Source: Rikenellaceae bacterium (GTDB taxonomy: Bacteria > Bacteroidota > Bacteroidia > Bacteroidales > Rikenellaceae). Taken from it: a stretch of DNA of 64,000 bases. The DNA is taken from positions 21,344 through 85,343 of the forward strand of contig SUZI01000007.1 in NCBI GenBank assembly GCA_015060005.1, in the 5' to 3' direction. A program made the position numbers and the translations under genes. Each line of letters starts with the position of its first letter. Position 1 is the stretch's first letter. This document shows, piece after piece, positions 29,111 through 38,508 of this stretch. The notes beneath the pieces were generated by a model that was given only the letters and a program-made list of their open reading frames with translations, ran no database searches and was not told the origin of the DNA.

Positions 29111-30476
29111 ACTTGCTCTCGGCGAAGTATTTATAGAAGAGTGGAATAGTATTCACACCCTTATCGAACTGCTCCAAGCCATAGCTCTCGTTTGGAGAGT
29201 GGATAGCATCCTCTGCCAAGCCGAAGCCTATAAGCAGGGATTTGATACCCAAGATTCGCTCAAAACCGCTGATAATAGGGATAGAGCCACCAGAATAGAA
29301 TGGCAGAGGTTTCTTACCAAAGGTGTCGACGATAGCCTTCTCGGCTGCCTTATATGCCGCCATATCGGTCGGAGCAACGTAAGGCTCGCCACCGTGCAAA
29401 TCTTTAACAACAACCTTCACACTCTTAGGTGCGATAGCCTTGAAGTGTTTCTCGAAGAGTTTAGCAATCTTCTTATAGCTCTGGTTAGGCACCAAACGCA
29501 TAGATATCTTTGCTGACGCCTTGGATGGGATGACAGTCTTGGTGCCCTCCTCGATATAGCCGCCCCAGATACCATTCACATCAAGAGATGGGCGGACACC
29601 TGTACGCTCCATAGTGGTGTAGCCCTGCTCGCCCTCCACGTCGCCAATAGCGAGCGACTTCTTATACTGACGCAAGCAGAATGGGGCTTTATTGAATGCC
29701 TTACGCTCCGAGTCGGTAAGCTCACGGACATCGTCATAGAAGCCAGGGATGGTTACACGACCATTCTCATCCACGAGCGACGACACCAAACGAGTAAGCA
29801 CATTAGCAGGGTTGGCAACAGCACCACCAAAAAGACCTGAGTGCAAATCCTTATTTGGGCCTGTAACCTCGACCTCCATATAGGTCAGACCACGCAGACC
29901 ACAAGTGATAGATGGGGTAGAGAGCGATATCATAGAGGTATCAGACACAAGGATGATATCAGCCTTCAGAAGCTTCTTATTCTGCTCACAGAACTTATAG
30001 AGGCTTGGAGAGCCTATCTCCTCCTCACCCTCAAGCATAAACTTCACGTTGCAAGGCAAAGAATCGGTAGCACACATAGCCTCAAAAGCCTTGGCGTGCA
30101 TAAAGAGCTGACCCTTGTCATCGTCGGCACCACGACCCCAGATTCTGCCATCCTTGATGACAGGCTCAAAAGGCTCGGTACGCCACTCCGCACGTGGGTC
30201 TACGGGCATAACATCGTAGTGTCCATAGACCAAAACGGTCTTTGCCTTAGGGTTGATAATCTTCTCGGCATAGACAACCGGATTGCCATCGGTGGGCATA
30301 ACCTCCGCACGGTCGGCACCAGCCTTAACCAAAGCTGCCGCTAACCACTCGGCACAACGTACCATATCGGGCTTATGCTCCGACTGTGCACTGATAGAAG
30401 GAATACGCAACAACTCGAACAGCTCCTCGATGAAGCGGTCTTTGTTTGCGGCGATATAGTTATGAACTTTCTGCAT
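29109..30476 (-). CDS. M20-family dipeptidase/metallopeptidase
   Basis: Zinc-dependent peptidase of 455 residues, cytosolic (no signal peptide). Metal ligands and catalytic residues are visible: VYGHYDVMPVDP, GRGADDDKGQ, the catalytic Glu pair in LEGEEEIGSP, and a later VSDTSM. The lid/dimerisation domain occupies about residues 200-350. It probably cleaves dipeptides (CNDP-like); substrate specificity cannot be read from the sequence. The glmM gene lies just upstream on the same strand, 23 bases away. Confidence 0.9.
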   Translation of the reverse strand: MQKVHNYIAANKDRFIEELFELLRIPSISAQSEHKPDMVRCAEWLAAALVKAGADRAEVMPTDGNPVVYAEKIINPKAKTVLVYGHYDVMPVDPRAEWRTEPFEPVIKDGRIWGRGADDDKGQLFMHAKAFEAMCATDSLPCNVKFMLEGEEEIGSPSLYKFCEQNKKLLKADIILVSDTSMISLSTPSITCGLRGLTYMEVEVTGPNKDLHSGLFGGAVANPANVLTRLVSSLVDENGRVTIPGFYDDVRELTDSERKAFNKAPFCLRQYKKSLAIGDVEGEQGYTTMERTGVRPSLDVNGIWGGYIEEGTKTVIPSKASAKISMRLVPNQSYKKIAKLFEKHFKAIAPKSVKVVVKDLHGGEPYVAPTDMAAYKAAEKAIVDTFGKKPLPFYSGGSIPIISGFERILGIKSLLIGFGLAEDAIHSPNESYGLEQFDKGVNTIPLFYKYFAESK

Positions 30477-30499
30477 ATAAATATAGTTTTAAGGTTTGT

Positions 30500-31885
30500 T
30501 TACAAGTGGGAAATAGCCTTTAACTCTGCGATAAATCTCTCGGCTAAAGCATCGGCTTCGGCTTGCGATTTCGCCTCGGTATAGATACGGATGATAGGCT
30601 CTGTATTGGACTTACGGAGATGTACCCACGACTCGGCAAAGTCGATTTTCACTCCATCTATATCGTTCACATTTTCAGCAGAATAACGACTCTTTATCTC
30701 AAGCAGAAGTTTATCTACATCGATAGCAGGAGTAACCTCAATTTTATTCTTCGAAGCGAAGTAAGAAGGATAGGTTGCACGAAGTTCGCTTACGGTGCAT
30801 CCCTTAGCTACCAGATGGCTCAAGAAGAGAGCTACACCTACCAACGCATCGCGGCCATAATGCAACTCGGGATAGATGACTCCGCCATTGCCCTCACCAC
30901 CGATAACAGCACCTGTCTGCTTCATCATAGTAACGACATTAACCTCGCCGACAGCCGAGGCAGAGTAGCGGCCACCGTGGCTCTCGGTAACATCACGCAG
31001 AGCACGTGAAGAGCTGAGGTTAGAGACCGTATTGCCGACCTTATGCGAGAGGATATAGTCAGCCACAGCGACTAAAGTATACTCCTCGCCAAACATCTCG
31101 CCTGTCTCGCAGACTAAAGCCAAACGGTCAACATCGGGGTCAACAACGACACCCAAATCGGCACCCTCGCGACGTATCAAATCGGAGATTTCGGTGAGGT
31201 GCTGAGGGAGTGGCTCGGGGTTGTGTGCGAACTCGCCATTGGGCTCGCAATTGAGCTCCACAACATCGCATCCCAACTCACGCAAAAGCTGCGGAATGAC
31301 CACACCACCGATAGAGTTTACCGCATCGACAACGACCTTGAAATGACGCAACCTAACAGCCTCGACATCAACCATATCAAGTGAGAGAACCTGCTTGATA
31401 TGAGTGGGGTTAAAATCTTCGCGAGAAAGAACCCGACCGATAGCGTCAATCTCGGGGTAAGAGTAGGCGGCATCGTCAGCTAAAGCGAGCACTCGTTTAC
31501 CCTCTGCATCACTCAAAAATTCGCCTTCGGAATTGAGCAACTTAAGGGCGTTCCACTGCTTAGGGTTATGCGAAGCGGTAACGATAATACCACCATCGGC
31601 TTTGTATGTTATGACAGCCATCTCGGTACCAGGGGTGGTACACATACCGACATTGATGACATCGGCACCACAGCCCAGCAGAGTACCCTCGATAATATCG
31701 CTGACCATATCACCCGACAGACGAGCATCTCGACCTAAAACTATGGTAAGCCTTTTGCTGTGTTTCTCTTTGAGAAAACGGACATAGGCGGTGGTAAATT
31801 TAACGATATCCAGAGGGGTGAGATTCTCACCTTGCTCGCCACCAATAGTGCCTCGAATACCCGAAATGGACTTAATGAGTGTCAT
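30500..31885 (-). CDS. glmM: Phosphoglucosamine mutase (phosphohexomutase family)
   Basis: Alpha-D-phosphohexomutase of 461 residues. The start KSISGIRGTIGG contains the GIRG motif, the phosphoserine is in TASHNPKQWNALK (Ser105), and the Mg-binding loop is DPDVDRLA. A sugar-specificity loop reads GEGNGGVI. The C-terminal domain has RKSNTEPIIRIYTEA, where the usual phosphate-contact RxSxTEP is present. GlmM converts glucosamine-6-P to glucosamine-1-P for peptidoglycan; a phosphomannomutase/phosphoglucomutase role cannot be excluded. The ATG at 31885 is preferred. Confidence 0.88.
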   Translation of the reverse strand: MTLIKSISGIRGTIGGEQGENLTPLDIVKFTTAYVRFLKEKHSKRLTIVLGRDARLSGDMVSDIIEGTLLGCGADVINVGMCTTPGTEMAVITYKADGGIIVTASHNPKQWNALKLLNSEGEFLSDAEGKRVLALADDAAYSYPEIDAIGRVLSREDFNPTHIKQVLSLDMVDVEAVRLRHFKVVVDAVNSIGGVVIPQLLRELGCDVVELNCEPNGEFAHNPEPLPQHLTEISDLIRREGADLGVVVDPDVDRLALVCETGEMFGEEYTLVAVADYILSHKVGNTVSNLSSSRALRDVTESHGGRYSASAVGEVNVVTMMKQTGAVIGGEGNGGVIYPELHYGRDALVGVALFLSHLVAKGCTVSELRATYPSYFASKNKIEVTPAIDVDKLLLEIKSRYSAENVNDIDGVKIDFAESWVHLRKSNTEPIIRIYTEAKSQAEADALAERFIAELKAISHL

Positions 31886-31932
31886 ATAACCAATCTTTAA
31901 GTGATACAAATATTAAAAAAAGGGCGAATTTC

Positions 31933-31963
31933 TTTGTAATTCGATGTAAATATATTACTTTTA
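31933..31963 (+). promoter_or_regulatory. Promoter of nucleoside phosphorylase cluster
   Basis: TTTG at 31933-31936, a 19-base spacer, and TACTTTTA at 31956-31963, a match to the -33/-7 consensus except for the last base. The ATG follows at 32001. Confidence 0.65.
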
Positions 31964-32000
31964 TGCCATATAAAAAAGTTTAATAACTAATTTTTCTACT

Positions 32001-32882
32001 ATGCAAAATCGAATCATACCCTCTTCGGAGTTGATTATCAACGAAGATGGCTCAATATTTCACCTGCATCTATTACCCGAGCAGATAGCCGACATCGTGC
32101 TCCTGGTAGGCGACCCAGGCAGAGTTGCGATGGTTGCCGAGAACTTCGACTCGGTGGAGTGCAGAGTATCAAACAGAGAGTTCAACACAGTAACGGGAAT
32201 ATATAAAGGCAAGCGAATGAGCGTTCTGTCGACAGGTATCGGTATCGGTAACATCGACATCTCGGTAACAGAGTTAGACGCACTCGCAAACATTGACTTC
32301 AAGACACGCCAGGTGAAGGAGCAGAAGCGTCAGCTGACACTCGTACGTCTGGGAACATCGGGAGCTCTGCAGCCCGACATCAAGGTGGGCGATGTAGTAT
32401 ATGCCCGCACATCGGTAGGCTTTGACGGTCTGCTGAACTACTATGCTGGCCGTAACGAAGTGTGCGACCTGGCAATTGAGAAGGCTTTTATGGAGCATAC
32501 GGGCTGGAGCGAGTTGCTGCCAAAGCCTTATTTCATTGACTCGACGCCAGAGCTATGGGAGCTGTTTAAGGACTCGACAATAGGTGGTATCACAATAGCG
32601 TCGCCAGGATTCTACGCCCCACAAGGTCGTTGGGTGCGTCTGCAACCAGCAGACCTCAAACTAAACGAGAAGATTGAGTCGTTTGAGTATGAGGGACGAC
32701 GCATCACAAACTTCGAGATGGAGAGCTCGGCTCTTGCAGGACTTGGAACATTGATGGGACACCGTGTAACGACACTCTGCACCATCATAGCTCAGCGTGT
32801 AGCACTCGACGCCTGCACGGACTACAAGCCATTTGTAAAGCGTATGATACGTATGGCGTTGGATAAACTCGCAACATTGTAA
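32001..32882 (+). CDS. Nucleoside phosphorylase (uridine phosphorylase-like)
   Basis: Phosphorolytic cleavage of a nucleoside to base and (deoxy)ribose-1-phosphate, in salvage. PNP/UDP family I fold, 293 residues. Motifs are VLLVGDPGRV with the phosphate-binding Gly-Asp-Pro-x-Arg, STGIGIGNIDISVTEL, LVRLGTSGALQPDIKVGDVV and the ribose-binding FEMESSALAGLG. Sequence around these motifs favours uridine phosphorylase, but purine specificity is not excluded. dnaN starts 39 bases later. Confidence 0.85.
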   Translation: MQNRIIPSSELIINEDGSIFHLHLLPEQIADIVLLVGDPGRVAMVAENFDSVECRVSNREFNTVTGIYKGKRMSVLSTGIGIGNIDISVTELDALANIDFKTRQVKEQKRQLTLVRLGTSGALQPDIKVGDVVYARTSVGFDGLLNYYAGRNEVCDLAIEKAFMEHTGWSELLPKPYFIDSTPELWELFKDSTIGGITIASPGFYAPQGRWVRLQPADLKLNEKIESFEYEGRRITNFEMESSALAGLGTLMGHRVTTLCTIIAQRVALDACTDYKPFVKRMIRMALDKLATL

Positions 32883-32921
32883 CGAGATAAACGAAAACAA
32901 AAATAATAAAGACATAGAAAG

Positions 32922-34046
32922 ATGAAATTTACAGTATCAAGTTCGGCTCTGTTGTCATTGATGGCAACAACCGGTAAGGTTATCAGCAACAAGAGTTCAC
33001 TCCCTATTCTGGAGTATTTCCTTATGGAGCTTAAGGATGGTAAGCTCACAGTAACAACATCGGATTTGGAGACTACACTCATCGGCTCAATAGAGGTGGA
33101 TAACATCGAGCAGGAGGGTGTGATTGCAGCACCTGCAAAGCTGATGCTGGACTCATTGAAGGAGTTCGCTGAAATGCCTCTTACTATCGAGGTAAACGAT
33201 AATACCTGGGAGATAAAGATTACCTGGCAGAGTGGCCACCTCTCAATACCTGGAGCAAGCCCTGTAAGCTATCCATCGACACAGGCTCTCGGTGCAGAGT
33301 CGAAGAACATCACTCTCGATGTGGATTTGCTCGTTAACGGTATCAACAAGACTATCTTCGCAACAGCAGATGATGAGTTGCGTCCTGTAATGAATGGCGT
33401 ATACTTCGATTTCTCGGAGAGTGCTCTCACATTCGTGGCTACAGATGCTCACAAGCTGGTTAAGTACGCATCGGAGAACGAGAATGGCTTTGCTTCGTCG
33501 TTCATCCTGCCAAAGAAGCCAGCTAACCTGCTCAAGAACCTGCTCCTGAAGGAGGACGAGCCCGTAGCGGTAGCTTTCGACGCCAAGAACGTAACATTCG
33601 ACTTGAAGAACTTTAAGTTGGTATGCCGTCTTATCGAGGGTAACTATCCAAACTACAACGCAGTAATCCCTGCATCGAACCCTAACAAGGTGTTGATTGA
33701 CCGCGTGGAGTTTGTGAACGGTATCAAGCGTGTAGCGGTTTGTTCAAACCCAACAACAAACCTTATCCGTATGGATATTGCCAACAACAAGATTAACCTC
33801 ACAGCTCAGGATATTGACTTCTCGGTATCGGCTAATGAGACAATATCTTGTAGCTACGAGGGCTCACCTGTAACAATCGGTTTCAAGTCGACATTCCTCG
33901 TAGAGATTCTCTCTAACATCGAGACCCCAACCGTTGTGGTAGAGTTGGCAGACTCAACACGTGCCGGCGTATTCAAGCCTGTATATGATGACAAGCAGGG
34001 TAGCGAGGCTCTGATGTTGCTGATGCCTATGATGATTAACGCATAA
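32922..34046 (+). CDS. dnaN: DNA polymerase III sliding clamp (beta subunit)
   Basis: Ring-shaped processivity clamp, 374 residues, forming a dimer with three similar domains per subunit. Begins MKFTVSSSALLSLMATTGKVISNKSSLPILEYF; later FVATDAHKLVKY and the C-terminal YDDKQGSEALMLLMPMMI, which is the conserved end of beta clamps contacting clamp-binding motifs. It is followed 10 bases later by a DEDD exonuclease, a sensible functional pairing. Confidence 0.96.
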   Translation: MKFTVSSSALLSLMATTGKVISNKSSLPILEYFLMELKDGKLTVTTSDLETTLIGSIEVDNIEQEGVIAAPAKLMLDSLKEFAEMPLTIEVNDNTWEIKITWQSGHLSIPGASPVSYPSTQALGAESKNITLDVDLLVNGINKTIFATADDELRPVMNGVYFDFSESALTFVATDAHKLVKYASENENGFASSFILPKKPANLLKNLLLKEDEPVAVAFDAKNVTFDLKNFKLVCRLIEGNYPNYNAVIPASNPNKVLIDRVEFVNGIKRVAVCSNPTTNLIRMDIANNKINLTAQDIDFSVSANETISCSYEGSPVTIGFKSTFLVEILSNIETPTVVVELADSTRAGVFKPVYDDKQGSEALMLLMPMMINA

Positions 34047-34056
34047 CGAGCGAGAT

Positions 34057-34827
34057 ATGAAGTTAAATCTTAAACGCCCGCTTGTCTTCTTTGATTTAGA
34101 GACAACGGGCGTTGATACCGCAAAAGACCGCATCGTAGAGATTTCGATGGTCAAGGTAATGCCTAACGGCGACGAGATTATCCGCACACGTCGTATAAAT
34201 CCCGAGATGCCTATACCAGCCGAGGCGACAGCTATCCACCACATAACCGACGAGGATGTGAAGAATGAGCCTACATTCGCACAGATAGCAAAGTCGCTCA
34301 GCCAATTTATCGAGGGCTGCGACTTCGGTGGTTTCAACTCAAATCGCTTCGATTTGCCTATGCTCGTCGAGGAGTTTATGCGTGTGGGCATAGAGGTAGA
34401 TTTCCGTAAGCGTAAGTTTGTTGATGTGCAGAACATATTCCACAAGATGGAGCAGCGTACACTCGTTGCAGCGTATAGGTTCTACTGCGACAAAGACCTC
34501 GAGCAGGCTCACTCGGCTCAAGCCGACACGATGGCGACATACGAGGTGCTGAAAGCACAGCTGGACCGCTATCCAGAGTTACAGAACGACGTAGATTATT
34601 TGGCAGAGTTCTCGACACGTGGCGAGTCGGTAGATTTTGCCGGTCGCATAGGACTCAACGACAAGGGTGAGGAGATATTCAACTTTGGCAAATATAAGGG
34701 TAAGACCGTAGTGGAGGTATTCACAAAATTAGACCCAAGCTATTACAGTTGGATGATGAATGGCGACTTTCCACGCTATACCAAGAAGATTATAACCGAG
34801 ATTTATATCCGCTGCAAGCAGTGTTAA
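34057..34827 (+). CDS. DnaQ-like 3'-5' exonuclease
   Basis: DEDD exonuclease of 256 residues. ExoI motif FFDLETTGVD gives Asp13 and Glu15; ExoII is in FGGFNSNRFDLPML and ExoIII in HSAQADTMATYEVL, with the His-x4-Asp pattern of DEDDh proteins. A C-terminal segment (about 190-250: FNFGKYKGKTVVEVFTKLDPSYYSWMM) resembles the exodeoxyribonuclease X C-terminal module. The neighbour dnaN suggests a proofreading or repair role; it may serve as the epsilon subunit, which is inference. Confidence 0.87.
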   Translation: MKLNLKRPLVFFDLETTGVDTAKDRIVEISMVKVMPNGDEIIRTRRINPEMPIPAEATAIHHITDEDVKNEPTFAQIAKSLSQFIEGCDFGGFNSNRFDLPMLVEEFMRVGIEVDFRKRKFVDVQNIFHKMEQRTLVAAYRFYCDKDLEQAHSAQADTMATYEVLKAQLDRYPELQNDVDYLAEFSTRGESVDFAGRIGLNDKGEEIFNFGKYKGKTVVEVFTKLDPSYYSWMMNGDFPRYTKKIITEIYIRCKQC

Positions 34828-34849
34828 ATCAAATAACAGATAGTCAGCA

Positions 34850-36682
34850 ATGAGATTATTCCCCATACTTACAACTCTATGCTTTGCGTTGTGCGTCGCT
34901 ACCGGCTACGCAACACAACTACCGCCCGATATAGTGAAGTCGGAGGTCATCGTATTTATCAATGGTCAGAAGTTTTATGTCCATACGGTGAAGGGTGGCG
35001 AGACACTATACTCGATAGCTAAAGCATACGAAGTGAGTGAGGATGTTATCAAAGAGCACAACAGAGGCTTGGGCGAGACGCTCAACATAGACCAGACGCT
35101 CAAGATTCCATACACCGAGAAGAAAGCCGAGAAGCGGAAGAAGAAGGATTTCATCCAGCATAAGGTGTCGCAAGGCGAGACATTTTATGCCATAGCACGC
35201 AAATATGAGATTTCGGTACAGGTGCTGCGAGAGGATAACCCCGACGTAGACCCACAGACGATGAGTATCGACCAGGTGATATGGGTGCGAAAGGCAGATA
35301 TGGGAGAGTCGACCGAGGAGCAAGCACAAGAGCAAATATCGGAGTATGCCGAGCAGCTGACAATAGCGGCAAACGACGGATACAAATATCACGTCGTGCA
35401 GGCTGGAGAGACTGTCTACTCGCTATCACGTCAATTTGGCATAAGCGAGGAGGAGTTCTATGCTCTGAATGATGTGAAGGAGGGTCTGAAGCAGGGTGCT
35501 ATGGTGCGATATCCTGCACCCGAAGAGCCAAAAGCAGCGGAGCAGCCTGTCATAGAGGAGCAAAAGCGACCAACGATGACCGCCAACGGAGAGAATATGC
35601 TCTTCGAGGCATTGACATCCGACGAGGAGCTGAAGATTGCTTTGATGTTGCCTCTCAACGTGAAGGGTAAGATAAACTCGAGCTTCGTGGAGTTCTATCA
35701 GGGATTCCTGCTCGGATTGGAGGATTTGAAGGCTGCAGGACACAAGACTCACCTGACACTCTACAACACACGCCACGACGCACTCCGCGTAGAGGAGATT
35801 GTGGGCAGTGCAGAGTTTGAGGGGACAAACCTTATAGTAGGTCCCGTATACGAAGATGAGCTGTCGCCCGTATTGCGATATGCACACGAGAATGGAGTGC
35901 CGGTAGTGTCGCCATTGGCAAATATCGAGGTGGAGATGAGCCCTGCACTATATCAGCTGGCACCCAAAAAGAGCGAGAAGTATCGTAAGATTGCCGACTT
36001 GCTCGATGGCAGCAAGGATATATATCTGATATATGCGGCAGAGAACGACACAGAGTTTGAGGGCGAGATGATGGAGTTGTTGCGAGGTAAGGAGTATATG
36101 TCGTACACATACTCCTACGACAAGAAGTCGATATTCAAGCCCAAGAGCCCAAATGCAACACCTTTGGAGGATGTGGCTGAGATACTCAAACGCGACAAGC
36201 AGAGCCTCTTCATAGTGATGGCGAAGAACGAGATAGATGTCGACAGAATACTCGGAACGATATCGTCGGCACGTTTCTCAATCTCGGAGCGAGGAATGAG
36301 AAACTCTCTGCACACAGTATTGGGCTCATCACGCTGGAGTCGTTTCAACAACATAGACCCAAGCACATTCTTCAGAAATAACGTGGTGATGATATCGACA
36401 TATCACGCAAAACGTAATGCACGTGTGGTGAGAGAGTTTGATGGCAGATTTATCGAAGCATACAAGACGCTGCCTTCGCTCTACGCATATCGTGGATACG
36501 ATACCGCTATGATTTTCGGCGAGGGGATGCGTCAGGACATAATGTACAATATGTTAGACCGCCGATATATCCCATTGCAGACATCGTATAAGTTCACGCA
36601 GAGCCAGCCGGGAGGCACATTCTTCAACCAGGAGTGGGTGAGAGTGAACTACAACACAAACTTTAAGCTAACTATCGAGTAG
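34850..36682 (+). CDS. Periplasmic protein with three LysM domains and an LpoA-like domain
   Basis: Exported protein of 610 residues with signal peptide MRLFPILTTLCFALCVATGYA. Three LysM peptidoglycan-binding repeats at about 45-90, 102-148 and 178-222, each with GETxYxIAxxYxVS or close. From about 250 to 600 there is a periplasmic-binding-protein fold (IALMLPLNVKGKINSSFVEFYQGFLLGLEDL..., GPVYEDELSPVLRYA, SPLANIE), as in type I substrate-binding proteins and the C-terminal domain of the PBP activator LpoA. It likely acts at peptidoglycan. Rex follows three bases later. Confidence 0.85.
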   Translation: MRLFPILTTLCFALCVATGYATQLPPDIVKSEVIVFINGQKFYVHTVKGGETLYSIAKAYEVSEDVIKEHNRGLGETLNIDQTLKIPYTEKKAEKRKKKDFIQHKVSQGETFYAIARKYEISVQVLREDNPDVDPQTMSIDQVIWVRKADMGESTEEQAQEQISEYAEQLTIAANDGYKYHVVQAGETVYSLSRQFGISEEEFYALNDVKEGLKQGAMVRYPAPEEPKAAEQPVIEEQKRPTMTANGENMLFEALTSDEELKIALMLPLNVKGKINSSFVEFYQGFLLGLEDLKAAGHKTHLTLYNTRHDALRVEEIVGSAEFEGTNLIVGPVYEDELSPVLRYAHENGVPVVSPLANIEVEMSPALYQLAPKKSEKYRKIADLLDGSKDIYLIYAAENDTEFEGEMMELLRGKEYMSYTYSYDKKSIFKPKSPNATPLEDVAEILKRDKQSLFIVMAKNEIDVDRILGTISSARFSISERGMRNSLHTVLGSSRWSRFNNIDPSTFFRNNVVMISTYHAKRNARVVREFDGRFIEAYKTLPSLYAYRGYDTAMIFGEGMRQDIMYNMLDRRYIPLQTSYKFTQSQPGGTFFNQEWVRVNYNTNFKLTIE

Positions 36683-36685
36683 AGA

Positions 36686-37336
36686 ATGTCGAACATAACA
36701 CACAACATACCCGAAAAGACCATTGAGCGACTGAGCGAATACCGTCGCACGCTGCTCTTGTGTCATAAGCAGGGTATAACACACGTATTCTCGCACGTAT
36801 TGGCAGGAATGCACGGCATAACAGCGGTACAGGTGCGACGCGATTTGATGCTGATAGGATTCTCGAGCGACACGAAAAAGGGCTACGATGTGAAGGTGCT
36901 CATAGAGTTCATCAACTCGATACTCGACAGCGAGACGGTGATGAATGTGGCGGTGATAGGTATGGGTAACCTCGGTCAGGCGATAACAAAATATTTCAAT
37001 GGCAAAGGGTTGAAGCTCCGTATCGTATGCTCGTTCGATGTGGACAGCGAGAAGGTAGGCTCGACAATAGATGATATACCGTGCTACCACATGGAGCAGT
37101 TCGAGGAGATAGTCTCTGCGATGGATATCAGCATAGCGGTGATATCGTCGCCCACACGCGTAGCACCGACATTGGTTGTGCCGATAATAAATGCAGGCAT
37201 AAAGGGAGTACTGAACTTTACATCGGCTCCGCTCAACTTCCCACAGGGAATAGTTGCCGAGAACTACGATATAACCACCATCCTGGAGAAGGTAGCATAC
37301 TTCGTGAAGGAGAGTGATGAAAACAACGACAAGTAG
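36686..37336 (+). CDS. rex: Redox-sensing transcriptional repressor Rex
   Basis: NAD(H)-responsive repressor of 216 residues. An N-terminal winged helix (about 1-80, with IPEKTIERLSEYRRTLL and GMHGITAVQVRRDLMLIG) is followed by a Rossmann domain with VIGMGNLGQAI (GxGxxG at 92-97) and a C-terminal swap helix. High NADH releases it from DNA to allow fermentation or respiration genes. The start of the next gene directly abuts its stop codon. Confidence 0.94.
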   Translation: MSNITHNIPEKTIERLSEYRRTLLLCHKQGITHVFSHVLAGMHGITAVQVRRDLMLIGFSSDTKKGYDVKVLIEFINSILDSETVMNVAVIGMGNLGQAITKYFNGKGLKLRIVCSFDVDSEKVGSTIDDIPCYHMEQFEEIVSAMDISIAVISSPTRVAPTLVVPIINAGIKGVLNFTSAPLNFPQGIVAENYDITTILEKVAYFVKESDENNDK

Positions 37337-38077
37337 ATGCGAATATACAGAGGCACACACAACCTGCCACGCCTGAGCAATGCGGTGGCTACGATGGGCT
37401 CCTACGACGGAGTGCACGCAGGACATCGTGAGTTGCTACGACAGGTAGTAGAGATAGCTCGCGAGAAGGGAGTGGAGAGTGTGGTGATGACATTCGACCC
37501 TCATCCACGCTTCGTCTTAGGAACGGGCAAAGGATTGCAAATACTCTCGACGATAGAGGAGAAGGCTTATCTGCTGGAGCAGATGGGAATAGACGCGTTG
37601 GTAGTCGTACCTTTCACAAAGGAGTTCAGCCTGCTATCACCAAAAGAGTTTATCGAGCAGAAGGTGCTCCAGATGGGCATAGGTACGCTGGTCGTAGGAT
37701 ATAACCACCGCTTTGGACACAACAAAGAGGGCGACTATGATTTCCTGGAGCGACAGCATCCGACGATAGAGATACACCGCGTGGAGCAACAGCTCATATC
37801 GCAGAGCAAAGTCAGCTCGACGATAGTGCGACAGATGGTTGGCAAAGGTATGATGGAGCGAGTGAAGGAGCTCTTGACAACGCCATATATCATCAAATGC
37901 CACGTGGTGGAGGATGGTGTGATATTGGGCGTTGCGGATAGCAAAATGCTGCCACCTCAAGCCGACTATGAGGTTACGGTAGGCGAGCAGCGAGCGGTGC
38001 TCACGATAGGTGCAGAGCGACGGTTGCGTCTGACGGGTGCAGAGGTTAAGGGAGAGGTAATAATTAGGTTTGAATAG
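37337..38077 (+). CDS. RibF-like FMN adenylyltransferase with degenerate kinase domain
   Basis: 246 residues, compared with about 310 for bifunctional RibF. The N-terminal FAD-synthetase domain is complete: GSYDGVHAGH at 21-30, TFDPHPR, VVGYNHRFGHNKEG and SSTIVRQMV. The remaining 60 residues (from about 185: PYIIKCHVVEDGVILG...) keep the beginning of a riboflavin-kinase barrel but lack the G-x-PTAN motif and catalytic portion. It should make FAD from FMN, or act on another nucleotide substrate, but not phosphorylate riboflavin. Six bases before the thioesterase gene. Confidence 0.82.
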   Translation: MRIYRGTHNLPRLSNAVATMGSYDGVHAGHRELLRQVVEIAREKGVESVVMTFDPHPRFVLGTGKGLQILSTIEEKAYLLEQMGIDALVVVPFTKEFSLLSPKEFIEQKVLQMGIGTLVVGYNHRFGHNKEGDYDFLERQHPTIEIHRVEQQLISQSKVSSTIVRQMVGKGMMERVKELLTTPYIIKCHVVEDGVILGVADSKMLPPQADYEVTVGEQRAVLTIGAERRLRLTGAEVKGEVIIRFE

Positions 38078-38082
38078 GCAAG

Positions 38083-38508
38083 ATGGCTATAATTACATAC
38101 GAACATCAATTCAGGGTGGCATACAAGGACACCGACCAGATGGGTGTGATGCACCACTCAAACTATATAGTTCTTTACGAAAAAGCACGCACAGAGTGGT
38201 TGCGTTATATGGGACTGACATACGCCGAGATAGAGCGACGTGGTGTGATGTCGCCAATACTGGAGGTGCACAGCAAATATATCTATCCTGCATTCTATGA
38301 CGAGTTGCTGACAGCACGTGTGATATTGGAGGAGATGCCAACAGCACGTTTCACGATACACTGCGAGATATACAACGAGCAGGGTAAGATGATTAACAAG
38401 GGCTATGTTGTGCTGGGATTTATCAACAAAGAGACACGTCGTCCGTGCCGCATACCACAGTGGTTTCAGGAGCGATTGGATGAATATATTGCCGAGCAGG
38501 GAGAGTAG
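38083..38508 (+). CDS. YbgC/FadM-type acyl-CoA thioesterase
   Basis: Hot-dog-fold thioesterase of 141 residues. The family motif TDQMGVMHHSNYIVLYEKARTEWLR near residues 17-41 includes the catalytic Asp18 and the HHSNY segment. It probably hydrolyses short- to medium-chain acyl-CoA in the cytoplasm; substrate unknown. Its stop (38506-38508) directly abuts the ATG of the YhhN-like gene. Confidence 0.9.
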   Translation: MAIITYEHQFRVAYKDTDQMGVMHHSNYIVLYEKARTEWLRYMGLTYAEIERRGVMSPILEVHSKYIYPAFYDELLTARVILEEMPTARFTIHCEIYNEQGKMINKGYVVLGFINKETRRPCRIPQWFQERLDEYIAEQGE

